A stretch of 64,000 nucleotides of DNA, taken from Candidatus Hydrogenedentota bacterium. GTDB taxonomy: Bacteria > Hydrogenedentota > Hydrogenedentia > Hydrogenedentales > SLHB01. Under the pieces are notes generated by a model. The model was not told the DNA's origin and ran no database searches. It saw nothing but the letters and a program-made list of their open reading frames with translations. This document shows, piece by piece, positions 35,309-44,142 of this stretch. The translations under genes were made by a program, and so were the position numbers. The stretch is taken from contig JADLGB010000258.1 of assembly GCA_020849535.1 (NCBI GenBank), positions 1-64,000 on the forward strand. The letters run 5' to 3'. Position 1 is the stretch's first letter, and each line of letters begins with the position of its first letter.

Positions 35309-36295
35309 ATGCCAACGAATCTTCCACCAGAGTACTTCGAGGCGGAAGAGCGATTCCGCGCAGCGGCCACCGACCAGGAACGGATCGTCTGCTTGGAGGA
35401 AATGCTCGCCGCGATCCCCAAGCATAAAGGCACGGACAGGCTTCGCGGAGACTACCGGCGAAAGCTCTCCCACCTTCGCGAGGCGGTGCAGGCTCATAAG
35501 AAGGTGAGCCGTCATGAATCTGCGTTTCACATCGAACGCGAAGGTCCAGCGCGGGTCGTGATCGTGGGCGCGCCCAACGTGGGCAAGTCAGCCTTGCTGG
35601 GAGCGGTGACTCACGCTACCCCGCGCGTTTCCGAGTACCCGTTCACGACGGTCTTACCCCTGCCTGGGATGATGCCCTTGCGCGACATCCACGTCCAGCT
35701 AGTCGACACTCCGCCATTGAGCAAGGCCCATGTCGAACATGAACTCTTCAACCTGATCCACACTGCCGACTTGATTGCGTTGACCGTGGACATTCAGTCC
35801 GAGCCCCTTGGGCAATTCGAGGAGGTATCCGGCCTGCTGACCTCGCATCATGTGGAGCTGAGAGCCAGGAAGCAGACCCTATCGGACATGGGGACCGGAA
35901 GCATCATCCCTGCACTCGTGCTCGTCAACAAGGTTGACGACGACATTTGGTACGAGGAGTATGTGGCGTTCAGAGACCTGCTCGGCGATAGACTGCCCGT
36001 GATGGCCATCTCGGTGACTACGGGCCACAACCTCGATGCGATGAAGGAGGCCGTCTTTGAAGGGCTTGGCATCATGAGAGTCTACTCCAAACAACCAGGC
36101 AAACCGGCGGAATTGCACGCACCGTTCGTACTCAAGAAAGGGGACACCGTAGCCCATTTCGCTGCCAAGGTTCACAAGGACTTCGTGCACCACCTCAAGA
36201 CCGCGCGCATTTGGGGCACCGGCGTGCACGACGGCCAAATGGTTGGCCGCGATCACGTGCTGCACGACGGCGATGTGGTGGAACTCCACGGATAG
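35309..36295 (+). CDS. DRG/OBG-related GTPase with C-terminal TGS domain
   Basis: A 328-residue P-loop GTPase. An N-terminal helical region (about 1-75) precedes G1 GAPNVGKSA, G2 region PFTT, G3 read as DTPP (usually DxPG), and G4 NKVD. The end (about 262-328) is a TGS domain (VLKKGDTVAHFAAKVHKDF...VLHDGDVVELH), typical of DRG-type GTPases that touch RNA or ribosomes. GCGGAG is 6 bases before ATG 35309; ATG 35294 would have only 2 bases to its AGGG. It stands alone. Such bacterial DRG-like GTPases are scattered and poorly studied, and no partner is visible here. Confidence 0.82.
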   Translation: MPTNLPPEYFEAEERFRAAATDQERIVCLEEMLAAIPKHKGTDRLRGDYRRKLSHLREAVQAHKKVSRHESAFHIEREGPARVVIVGAPNVGKSALLGAVTHATPRVSEYPFTTVLPLPGMMPLRDIHVQLVDTPPLSKAHVEHELFNLIHTADLIALTVDIQSEPLGQFEEVSGLLTSHHVELRARKQTLSDMGTGSIIPALVLVNKVDDDIWYEEYVAFRDLLGDRLPVMAISVTTGHNLDAMKEAVFEGLGIMRVYSKQPGKPAELHAPFVLKKGDTVAHFAAKVHKDFVHHLKTARIWGTGVHDGQMVGRDHVLHDGDVVELHG

Positions 36296-36501
36296 GCGGA
36301 AGGCCCCCCTTGTAGCGACATGCATATTGGCCAAGCGCCGTCGCCTCTCTTCGTTTGGAGTGCGGCGGCTTGCCGCAGCTTTGACGAAGCAGGTTTGCCT
36401 GCGGCGTGTGGAGATGGCCCGCGCTACAGCATTCTCACTGTCAATAGCAAGGGCAGTGAAGGCCCCCTGCCATACCGATCATTGCGTAAAGAGACGCGAT
36501 G

Positions 36502-37629
36502 CTAATACAGCTTTGACAAATTGATCTTCCCCGTCGTGTCGGCCATCTCCAAAGCGAGGACCGCCGGATCGATCGGTTCCATGAGGCTGCCCGCGGTGCG
36601 ATAGAGCGCGAGGATGTTTTCGAGAGGAGTCTTCAACTGGATCGCGTGTGTCGGTCCGAGGATCAGGCCGCCATCGGGGAACAGTTCTTGGCGGCGGCGC
36701 ACTTCCCGTTCCACGTCGGACTGCGTGCCCCAAGGCAGCGTCGTCTGCACGCACATCGTGCCGCAGAAACAAATGCGCTTGCCGTACTTGCGCTTGAGAT
36801 AGCCGATATCCATCTCCGGTGTCGTCGGCTGCACCACGTCCAGAATGTCCAACCCCAGTTCGATCATCCGCGGGATGAATGCCTCCACGCAGCCACACTG
36901 GTGCATCATCGTCTTGGCCCCGTGGCGGTGGACCATCGCGAAGTATGGTTCCAGCTTGGGCGCAAAGTGTTTGTCGAACGTCTCGAAAGAGATCATCTGG
37001 CCGCGCTGGTTGCCGAAGTCCTCTCCGCAGTGCACGATGTCGATGAGACCCGCGGCAGCCTCCAGCATCCGCTCGTGCATTTCATAGAAGAACTCGTAAC
37101 GCGCCTGCATGATCTCCAGGTATACCGGGTCATCCGTGAGCAAATCCGTCAGCACTTCTTCCATGCCGCGGGCCCGCGAAATGCCATTGATGAAGTCGAG
37201 GTCGCCCGGCGTGCCCGCAACCCGCGCATAGTCGCCCAGCGCTTCGCACTGCACGCGGATCGTCGAGTAGTCGTACCAGTCCGCCTTCGGGAAATGCGAT
37301 CGGTCCAACCGATCCAGATCGTGGACACCTTTGAACGGCTGGTAGACCGACTCCAGGTACTTGCCGTCTTCGTAGTGCAGGTAGTTGTAATGCTCGCCCC
37401 ACAGCCCCTCGATGGCGCCATCCGGAAAGGTCTTCAGTGCGGGACCGACATACTCCGGCTCGACGCAGCGGATATCATCCCCAACCACACGCAGGAGTTG
37501 CTCCTGACTCTTCAGTCCGAAATGCCGCATCAGATTGCGGTCCACCTCGGGCGTACCCTCGTGCTTGATCGGAATGCGGTCGTATCCCTCGAAAGCCAAG
37601 GCGCTCAGGACACGTTCTCTGGAAGTCAT
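36502..37629 (-). CDS. UroD-like (uroporphyrinogen decarboxylase family) protein
   Basis: A 375-residue UroD-superfamily barrel. It opens with the family's MTSRERVLSALAFEGYDRIP, and contains HCGEDFGNQRGQMIS and MMHQCGCVEAFIPRMIELG, matching the metal/cofactor segments of corrinoid methyltransferase relatives, with ICFCGTMCVQTTLP and GGLILGPTHAIQ at the end. GGGAGG is 8 bases before ATG 37629; the open frame upstream is a shadow of the transposase. It differs clearly from the UroD-like protein at 14783. It is not part of a heme operon. A methyltransferase or sugar-acid role is possible but unproven. Confidence 0.85.
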   Translation of the reverse strand: MTSRERVLSALAFEGYDRIPIKHEGTPEVDRNLMRHFGLKSQEQLLRVVGDDIRCVEPEYVGPALKTFPDGAIEGLWGEHYNYLHYEDGKYLESVYQPFKGVHDLDRLDRSHFPKADWYDYSTIRVQCEALGDYARVAGTPGDLDFINGISRARGMEEVLTDLLTDDPVYLEIMQARYEFFYEMHERMLEAAAGLIDIVHCGEDFGNQRGQMISFETFDKHFAPKLEPYFAMVHRHGAKTMMHQCGCVEAFIPRMIELGLDILDVVQPTTPEMDIGYLKRKYGKRICFCGTMCVQTTLPWGTQSDVEREVRRRQELFPDGGLILGPTHAIQLKTPLENILALYRTAGSLMEPIDPAVLALEMADTTGKINLSKLY

Positions 37630-37715
37630 GGAGAGGTACCTCCCGGACCAAACCCAACGACTCGATTCCTGCGGCCGCTTCTCCTCCGAGAATACCGGAT
37701 CCAAAATGCGGGCCG

Positions 37716-38414
37716 CTACTTCCTGGTCCTCTTCTCGGGCTTGGGTGCTTCCTTTCGCGGGCGGCCGACCGGCTGCGGCCGAAGCCGGCGGTCCAGGGCC
37801 CGTTCCAGTCTGCCGATCACGGATGCGTGGCCTAGCGGGTAACCGGTCTGGGTGTTTCTCCGCAACGCAATCAACGCTTCCTCCTCGTCCTGCTGCGCAA
37901 TCACGTCCTTCCAGATTGTTCCCTTCACGTAGCTCTTCCACATGCGCAGGTCGAGCAAGCCCGAGGTGTCCGGCGCACCGCAATGAGCCGCCGCACTCGA
38001 CCATCGGTACGTCCACGGAACGCGCGTTATCTTCGCCCTGACCGGATTGCTTTCGATGTAGCGCATCGCCGCCACCGTGTAGGCATCGTCCAGCGCGCAC
38101 GATTGGAAGCGCCCCTGCCACAAGTGGCCACTGCGATCGTACAGGCGATTGATGTACTGCGCATACTTCAAGTGGGTGCGGCCCACAGCCAGATTCAGAG
38201 AGTCTTCCCGCGCAGGTACCGCGACGAAATGGACATGGTTGGGCAGCAGGCAATACCCCAGCACCCGCACCCCGTATTTCTTGCACTGTTCGCGGAAAAG
38301 CTCCAGATAGGTGACGCGGTCCTCATCTCCAAAGAAAACGTCCTGGCGGTTGTTCCCCACTTGCGCGACGTGGTGCGGCATCCCGGGGATGACAATGCGT
38401 GCTTGCCGTGACAT
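37716..38414 (-). CDS. REP-associated tyrosine transposase (RAYT, IS200/IS605-like)
   Basis: A 232-residue Y1-HUH nuclease. The HUH motif is in LLPNHVHFVAVP (about residue 60), and the catalytic-tyrosine region is in AQYINRLYDRSGHLWQGRFQ, followed by the family's YIESNPVRAKI and WRWSS-like TYRWSSAAAH. A longer basic, Pro-rich C-terminal tail (PVGRPRKEAPKPEKRTRK) is present. RAYTs are domesticated single-copy transposases that act on palindromic REP sequences, several families of which occur in this window. ATG 38414 gives the standard MSRQARIVIPG start. There are no flanking IS ends. Confidence 0.9.
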   Translation of the reverse strand: MSRQARIVIPGMPHHVAQVGNNRQDVFFGDEDRVTYLELFREQCKKYGVRVLGYCLLPNHVHFVAVPAREDSLNLAVGRTHLKYAQYINRLYDRSGHLWQGRFQSCALDDAYTVAAMRYIESNPVRAKITRVPWTYRWSSAAAHCGAPDTSGLLDLRMWKSYVKGTIWKDVIAQQDEEEALIALRRNTQTGYPLGHASVIGRLERALDRRLRPQPVGRPRKEAPKPEKRTRK

Positions 38415-38562
38415 AAGGTCAGAATAGTCAGGGGGGCCGGCCCACTTCAAGCAAGAAGTACCTGTCACTGATTTGCCAAGGATTCGGGGTGAAGGTTTTC
38501 CCGCATTCCAGTCCGCGGTACATGCGCGGAGGATGGGATCTACACCCCACCCCCTCATGCAA

Positions 38563-38588
38563 ACGGGCCCCGCAATGCCGGAGCCCGT
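38563..38588 (-). terminator. terminator after the PEP-CTERM gene
   Basis: On the minus strand ACGGGCTCC pairs with GGGGCCCGT (one G-U pair) around an 8-base loop, followed by TTTG. It lies 29 bases after the stop codon of the PEP-CTERM gene. Confidence 0.65.
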
Positions 38589-38616
38589 GAACTTCGCATG
38601 GATTCAGACGTAGATC

Positions 38617-39303
38617 CTAATGATTGCCCCGCCGCGCACGCGCCGCCGCAAGCGAGGCAAGGCCGATTCCGAGCAGAGAAATCGTCGCCGGTTCAGGGAC
38701 CACTTCCCTGCTACCCGTGAGGTAGAAGGCCGCTTCGCCTTCGTCCAAACCCCACTCACCGTCCAGCCCGTACCGGGACCAACTGGTGTCACCGCTGAGG
38801 TAGCTCGACACGGCCCAGAACCAGCCCTCGCTGCTGTTCACCGTGTTGTTCGCGATCGACATGTAGTAGGTAGTGTTGCCGGAGAGTGACACCGGCGTCG
38901 CGAGAACGAAACTGTAGGAGAACAGGGACAGGCCCTGAATATCCAAGCTTGTGTCCGTGCGTGATACAGCGCCCGCGTCGATCGACTCGATCAAAGTCCC
39001 CGGACCGCCCGCGCCCGCCGCGAAGAGTGAGATCGTGAAGTCATCGATCGGTAGCTCGGCGTCGGGCCAATACACGCCCCACCAGTGCACATCGGTCAGG
39101 AGGAAGTCCTCCGCCAGCACGAAGTCCGTCGCCTCCTCAATAATCTGGCCGTAGACATTGTTAGGGTCGAGGTCGGAAAGAAAGGCCGTCGACAGGTCGG
39201 GTGCGCCATTGTCATAGATGATCAAGTCGGCCCAGACGATGCCTGGCGACAAGGTCAGCATGACAGAGATACAGAGGATGGGAATCCGCAATCGTGAATG
39301 CAT
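38617..39303 (-). CDS. PEP-CTERM sorting-signal protein
   Basis: A 228-residue exported protein. It has a signal peptide (MHSRLRIPILCISVMLTLSP...WA), a beta-rich body with many Trp/Tyr/Asp residues (DVHWWGVYWPDAELPIDDF), and a C-terminal tripartite signal: VVPEPA, a hydrophobic helix, then RARRGNH. That signal is cut by an exosortase, releasing the protein to the surface or extracellular matrix; no exosortase gene is in the window. GGGGGAG is 7 bases before ATG 39303. A sigma-54-like promoter lies upstream. The body does not match a catalytic family I recognise. Confidence 0.9.
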   Translation of the reverse strand: MHSRLRIPILCISVMLTLSPGIVWADLIIYDNGAPDLSTAFLSDLDPNNVYGQIIEEATDFVLAEDFLLTDVHWWGVYWPDAELPIDDFTISLFAAGAGGPGTLIESIDAGAVSRTDTSLDIQGLSLFSYSFVLATPVSLSGNTTYYMSIANNTVNSSEGWFWAVSSYLSGDTSWSRYGLDGEWGLDEGEAAFYLTGSREVVPEPATISLLGIGLASLAAARARRGNH

Positions 39304-39682
39304 TCTATCGCTCCCCCATTCATAGCAGTGTTGGCCACAATGGCAACTGCTTGGCCTACTTGAAGTGGCCCCGAGTGAAGAATGCCCGATGCATACGCGC
39401 ATTTCTCATGCCGATTGGACGCCGTGGCATAAGTACTTGCAACCATAGCGGGATGGCGCGTGCGCGCTTGTTCTGAATGTAAGGAATTGCGCACCGGTGA
39501 ATAAGCTCTATCTGCACATTTCGGATATGGGTAACTCCGCGTCAGAACTGTCTGCGCACGACTTGCGGCGGGGCCGGGATATCGTTCAACACAAGAACCG
39601 TGGCGTCACAAAGCGCACCCACATGACTTCGTAGCGGACCTGGTCTTCTCTGCCCGTACCACGGCGCCGGCCGCGAACGCGA
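39304..39682. other. intergenic region between PEP-CTERM gene and mscL
   Basis: Apart from the sigma-54-like element there is no supported gene in these roughly 380 bases. Short palindromic pieces (GCGCGTATGC near 39390) could be activator sites but none is convincing. Confidence 0.4.
39342..39357 (-). promoter_or_regulatory. sigma-54-like -24/-12 element upstream of the PEP-CTERM gene
   Basis: On the minus strand AGGCCAAGCAGTTGCC fits the sigma-54 pattern (TGGCACR-N4-TTGCW) at both GG and TTGC with the required spacing, though three other positions differ. Transcription would start about 27-30 bases before ATG 39303. Sigma-54 control of PEP-CTERM genes has been described in other bacteria (PrsK/PrsR-type systems). 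Confidence 0.4.
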
Positions 39683-40087
39683 TTACTGCCGTTCCTTCAA
39701 GAGGTCGCGGATTTCCGTCAGCAGCACTTCCTGCGCGGTGGGTTCCGGTGGGGCTGTGGGGGCTTCCGCCTCTTTGCGCTTGAGCGTGTTGATGACTTTG
39801 ACCATGGCGAATATCGCCAATGCGACGATGGTGAAGTCTACGACCGTTTGAATGAACTTGCCATACGCGAGAACGACGGCTGGTGCGTCTGCAGTGGCCT
39901 GTACGATCGTGATGGCCAGATCGGAGAAATCGACTCCGCCCAGAAGTGCGCCAATGGGGGGCATCACGACATCGCCCACGAGCGACGACACGATCTTCCC
40001 GAAAGCGGCGCCCATGATGATGCCCACGGCCATGTCGACGACATTGCCCTTCACCGCAAATTCCTTGAATTCCTTCACCATGCCCAT
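39683..40087 (-). CDS. mscL: large-conductance mechanosensitive channel
   Basis: A 134-residue inner-membrane channel that opens under membrane tension to release solutes on osmotic downshock. The N-terminal amphipathic helix and TM1 (MVKEFKEFAVKGNVVDMAVG, then IIMGAAFGKIVSSLVGDVVM) carry the pore-lining Gly/Ala pattern. A periplasmic loop, TM2 (VVDFTIVALAIFAMVKVIN) and a C-terminal helical bundle (LLTEIRDLLKE) follow. GGAGGG is 7 bases before ATG 40087; the longer frame to 40141 is unlikely. It stands alone. Confidence 0.95.
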   Translation of the reverse strand: MGMVKEFKEFAVKGNVVDMAVGIIMGAAFGKIVSSLVGDVVMPPIGALLGGVDFSDLAITIVQATADAPAVVLAYGKFIQTVVDFTIVALAIFAMVKVINTLKRKEAEAPTAPPEPTAQEVLLTEIRDLLKERQ

Positions 40088-40961
40088 GTCCGGTCCCTCC
40101 AGTTTTTCCAAACGCGCCGAGAGTTGGCTGACGCAACGCAACGCCCCTATAGTACTTGAGATCGGAGTGTGGAAAACCCATCCTTCCTTTCCGATGGTTA
40201 GAGTCCCCGGTTCTTACCAAGGTATCGAGCATGAGGTGGTCCTGTTACAGTCGGCGAACGAGGTGACCCTGTGGCGGGTGGAAAGCGGTACTTCTGCAAG
40301 CCCATCGCGGGAGAGCCGCAACTAAACCAAGATGTTCATCCACCGATTTCACCGATTACACGGATTAGGAAGGGAGATGCAGAAAGGGGAACGGGCGTCT
40401 TTCCCATGATTTGAGCATGCTCCAACGCAGAGGCGCGCACTTCGTAGAGGAACGCCGAGAATGAAGAAGACGGCATTCTGGTACTGCATCGCTTGCCAAG
40501 CGCGGCAGCACAGCGCGGTGCTTCGCAGGAGACACGCACACCGTGTAAGCGATGAGGGCGCACCAGAATCCTGTAAACTGCCGATTCAACTGGGACTGTG
40601 AGATCAGCGGCCTGTGCATGCGAGAAGTCCGGGCTAAGAGGGGACAATTGGCCGCGACGGAACACATAGAACGCACAAGGAGCGAAGACGTGACGTATCC
40701 CTTGTGTTCCATTGTGACATTATTCTGTCCACAGATTGCACTTATCTTCACAAATCTTGGGCGATCGGATCGCCGAATTTTCCGTGCATCGTGAAGCTGC
40801 TACGTTAAGGCGCACATTGAGTGAGGCCTTTTGAGCGGATTCCTCATTCCGGTTCTTCATCTGTGAGAATCTGCGAAATCTGTGGACAAAGACTCTTCGA
40901 TTCTTCTGGCGGTTTTCGCGCTGTGTCCTGGCAGCACTCTTTGAGTTCAGGAGGGTCTCTT
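40088..40961. other. intergenic region with decayed dispersed repeats
   Basis: About 870 bases without a supported gene. It contains pieces of widespread intergenic repeats: CACCGATTTCACCGATTACACGGATT near 40340-40365 and an AATCTGCGAAATCTGTGGA-type piece near 40868-40886. Frames on the minus strand near 40336-40750 are open but lack ribosome-binding sites; they may be remnants of a lost gene. Confidence 0.45.
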
Positions 40962-43340
40962 CTATTCTTTCGGGTTCGCCAGGTAGGTGCTGACCTTTTC
41001 GCGAATCTGGTTGATGGCTTCCGTTTGCTGTTGGGGCGGTTTGTCGGGATCGTAGTTGTCCTTCTCTTCGTGAAAGCGGCGGAGCAGGTCAAACGCGTCA
41101 CGGCGGAGGCGCGAATCCTTGCTGGACAGGTTCTCGACGAAGATCGGCAGCAGAATAGACTCATGTGCTTTGAGGAATTTGCGATAGGCGTTCACATCGC
41201 CGTCGCCGTCAGCGAAACCGTTCCTGAGGCGCTGCAACAGGGCCTCGTCTGTGCGGGGGTTTTCGAGGTAGCGGGCGGCGCTGTGAAAATCGCCGAATAG
41301 GTCGATGCGCCAGCGGGCCGCGATCTCGGTGTTGGTGAGTTCCTGATGGTTGACGTATAGGTCGATGATGTCCTTCCCCGTGTCATCGCCCAGGGCATAG
41401 AGGCCCATGGCGGCGGCGATGCGCGCGGCGATATCGTCGTCTGCGTAGATCGCTTTGAGCCGCGGGATCGCCTCTCCCCCACCCGCTCGTGCAAGGGCGA
41501 GTATGGCGATCTTGTTCAGATTACGGACCGCGAAGTCATGGGGATCTTCGCCCGAGGCTAATGCGGCGGCTTTCATAGTCTGACTTAATTCATCCAACAC
41601 GTCGCGTTGCGTGTAGGGGTCAATCTCAGACATGAGCGCGGGGTCCTTCAGCGTGCCGAGAAACGAAACCAATCCAGCCTTCTCGGTAATCGAAAAATAG
41701 CAGGCCCGCCACTCCTTCGAAGGCACCGGTTTGTGCAGATTCTCGATTGCCATTTTGCGGGCCGGTTCAGTGTCGCCGCAGGCGTGCATGGCCGCGAGGA
41801 CCATGGAGAGCTGAACCCTCACTGGGTCCCTCGCGTCGGATCCCGCCAACGCGCGCAGTTGAGGGAGGAACGCGGGATCCGGCAGGTCAGTGGCAACCGT
41901 AGTGGCGAAGGCATTGGCGATGCTGTGTTGTTCACTCAAAAGATGCTCCACAGGGATCGAAGACAGCACGGGTACAAGCGCGGAGTCTCCGGGTGTCACC
42001 AAGCGGAAAAGCTGATTGAGCGCGCCGAGATCACCTTGCTTGTAAGACTGCAGCAACTGCTGCGTTTGCTGATCGCGGGGCAGATTTTGCGCGTAGGCCT
42101 GCAAGGCTTCTCTCGCAAAGGCGATCGAATTGTCGACCGAATCGTAATGTCGCACCCCCAGATCAAAGGTGCCAGGGTTCGCAATAAACGCCTCGAGGTA
42201 GGTTTTGACCTCGGGATTCCCGCGTTTCGCCAGCCCGGTCCATACCGCCGCCATCGACAGCGAGTCGGGAATGCCATACGTGGCGGGATGATGGAGCATG
42301 TCCAGCAACATCCGATCGGTGTCTTCCCCCGGGTACTCGGCAATGGCCTGGATTGCGCTGTAGTCCGCGCGGATCGGTGTTCTTCTGGCCTGTACACGCC
42401 CGTCTCCCGTGGCCCATGTAAACTCCTTGCCGAGCAATCCGCGAACCAGGTCGACGCGCCGCGCACCGCCCTTAGCCAGGATGCATTGTACGAGACCCTT
42501 CGCAATCTCGGAATCGTCGAACGCGCTTTCCCGCGCGCTGAAGTCCTGAGCGAAAATCGCGATGAGCCGTTCCGTTGATTGCTCATCGCCAATGCGTTTG
42601 AACAATGAAAACAGTACCGGCACCGCCTGTCTCATGGCGTGTCTTTCACTGCGCGGCTGCGAGGCGTTGCTCAAAGATTGGCGCTCAAAGGCCGCGATTA
42701 GTTCCGCCGGGGATAGTTGGACGCCAGGAAACGCGTCAAAGAACACCATAGCGGCAATGAAGTCCTGCAGCCCGCCCTCGTTCAGGCGTTTCCGCCAAGC
42801 ATCAACCAGAATGGCGTCGAGGCCATCGGGTGAAGCCTGGCCCATGTCTAGGGCGTTCACCAGATCCCAGATTGTGTTGGGGGCAACATTTTCACCGATG
42901 GACGAAACGTACGGCACTCGGCCCGATTCAGGATCAACTTGGAACCAGCCGTAGATACCCACCGCCCACAGGGTTTTGTATGTGCCGTTTTCCCGGCGGC
43001 TCAAGGCAGCAATGCACTCCTGGCCCTTCTTCACTCGCTGCATGAATTCGTCGCTGGAGGCCCAATGAACCGTGACGGCCGGCGCGTCTATGGGGTGCGT
43101 ACTGCTGGTGACGTTCACAACGACGGTCACCTCGACCGTGCCTTGGTGGCCGAAGCGGTAGCGTTCATCCTCTTCCAGCGGACTCGCTTTCACGGAGACG
43201 ACCTTGCCGCGGACCCAGAGGTCCGTTTGCTCCGTGATTTCGGCAAGTGGGATGTCACGCAGGCTCATGGCGTGCGCCGTGATGGCGGCCAGTACAACAG
43301 AAAAGACTGCGATTGCGTACGCCCGGGTTGTCCGCATCAT
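40962..43340 (-). CDS. large secreted helical-repeat (HEAT-like) protein
   Basis: A 792-residue exported protein. The signal peptide (MRTTRAYAIAVFSVVLAAIT, ending AHA) precedes a beta-rich N-terminal domain of about 130 residues (LWVRGKVVSVKASP...TVEVTVVVNVTSS) resembling small OB- or Ig-like modules. The rest is alpha-helical, with repeated Ala/Leu-rich helix pairs suggesting HEAT/ARM-like repeats (AIPRLKAIYADDDIAARIAAAMGLYALGDD). No catalytic motif is visible. GGGGAG is 9 bases before ATG 43340. Possibly a periplasmic scaffold or binding protein; the function is unknown. Confidence 0.72.
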   Translation of the reverse strand: MMRTTRAYAIAVFSVVLAAITAHAMSLRDIPLAEITEQTDLWVRGKVVSVKASPLEEDERYRFGHQGTVEVTVVVNVTSSTHPIDAPAVTVHWASSDEFMQRVKKGQECIAALSRRENGTYKTLWAVGIYGWFQVDPESGRVPYVSSIGENVAPNTIWDLVNALDMGQASPDGLDAILVDAWRKRLNEGGLQDFIAAMVFFDAFPGVQLSPAELIAAFERQSLSNASQPRSERHAMRQAVPVLFSLFKRIGDEQSTERLIAIFAQDFSARESAFDDSEIAKGLVQCILAKGGARRVDLVRGLLGKEFTWATGDGRVQARRTPIRADYSAIQAIAEYPGEDTDRMLLDMLHHPATYGIPDSLSMAAVWTGLAKRGNPEVKTYLEAFIANPGTFDLGVRHYDSVDNSIAFAREALQAYAQNLPRDQQTQQLLQSYKQGDLGALNQLFRLVTPGDSALVPVLSSIPVEHLLSEQHSIANAFATTVATDLPDPAFLPQLRALAGSDARDPVRVQLSMVLAAMHACGDTEPARKMAIENLHKPVPSKEWRACYFSITEKAGLVSFLGTLKDPALMSEIDPYTQRDVLDELSQTMKAAALASGEDPHDFAVRNLNKIAILALARAGGGEAIPRLKAIYADDDIAARIAAAMGLYALGDDTGKDIIDLYVNHQELTNTEIAARWRIDLFGDFHSAARYLENPRTDEALLQRLRNGFADGDGDVNAYRKFLKAHESILLPIFVENLSSKDSRLRRDAFDLLRRFHEEKDNYDPDKPPQQQTEAINQIREKVSTYLANPKE

Positions 43341-43497
43341 TTGGCAAAGCTCCCCTGATTATGGCTCAGCGATACCTTGGACACCACAATCCAGCGTTTG
43401 TTCGGCTGTGGGTGCTGGAGGGGGTACCGGACGGAGCGGACTGCTCGGACCGATTGGCCGTGCAGGCACTCCGTGTGCGGCGTGCCGCGCTGGCAAC

Positions 43498-43878
43498 TCA
43501 CGGGAACCGTGTCGCGCTCCAGGTGCCGTGGATACCGGTGTCGTCGCCAGCGGTCTGGACCCAGGTGCCGGACATGTAGTCGTCGAAGTAGATGGTCCCG
43601 GTGAGGAGGTATTGGTTGGGGCCGTTGTCCTGGTAGATGACGATCTCGTTGGGGCCGGTCATGACCCAGGTGAGGTCGCCCGCGAGGGTGCCGTGGCCGA
43701 GGTCGGTCTGTTCGATGGTTCCGTTCAAGCGGATGTTCCAGCGAACGGAGCCGTCGAGGGCGTCTTCGATGTAGTCCCAGGTGCCGAGGACGGACGGCGG
43801 GGTATTCTCCGGGCAGCCGTTGAACAGAGCCGCGGCGGTCAGGGTCAGTGCCAGTGCGAAGGATCGTGTGCGGTGCAT
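43498..43878 (-). CDS. small lipoprotein with lipocalin/META-like beta fold
   Basis: A 126-residue lipoprotein. The signal (MHRTRSFALALTLTAAALFNGC) ends in a lipobox, with Cys22 predicted to be lipidated. The mature part is short beta strands (GTWDYIEDALDGSVRWNIRL, GTIYFDDYMSGTW, GIHGTWSATR) in the GTW...GTW pattern of small eight-stranded barrels. GGGGGAG is 8 bases before ATG 43878. It may bind a small ligand or serve as an envelope stabiliser; no family is certain. The open frame extending far upstream is an antisense shadow of the aminotransferase. Confidence 0.75.
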   Translation of the reverse strand: MHRTRSFALALTLTAAALFNGCPENTPPSVLGTWDYIEDALDGSVRWNIRLNGTIEQTDLGHGTLAGDLTWVMTGPNEIVIYQDNGPNQYLLTGTIYFDDYMSGTWVQTAGDDTGIHGTWSATRFP

Positions 43879-44038
43879 GGCGGTGTCTCCCCCTGGCTCT
43901 CGCCTTTCGAGAGCGGGTATGGCCCCGGGTGCCCCGGAGGCCTGGCTTCTATGGTAGTGCGTGCCCGCGGGGCGATCAATTTGCGGAAGAATCGGACGGA
44001 TTGGACCGATCGGTCGGATCGGACCGATATGAGTGGGC

Positions 44039-44063
44039 GGCAGGCGCCCTCGCCTGTCGTCCT
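44039..44063. repeat. REP-like palindrome, family B (single copy)
   Basis: The core CAGGCGCCCTCGCCTG is a palindrome (CAGGCG / CGCCTG). The same core occurs in the two inverted copies near 61.5 kb. It lies about 80 bases upstream of the aminotransferase gene. Confidence 0.55.
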
Positions 44064-44142
44064 CGTGTGCGTTGCGCTTGATTTGAGCTTGGGGTACACT
44101 CGGATTCCGTCTGAGATTTTGGCAAGGGGGGTTCTCACTTCG

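Noticed and set aside
36646..37842. 398-codon plus-strand frame over the second UroD-like gene
   Set aside because: Antisense shadow; no start signal and no motif.
43979..44031. Tandem repeat of GGACCGATCGG-like words upstream of the aminotransferase
   Set aside because: The pattern is short and irregular; it may be simple sequence and I could not define a unit or a function.
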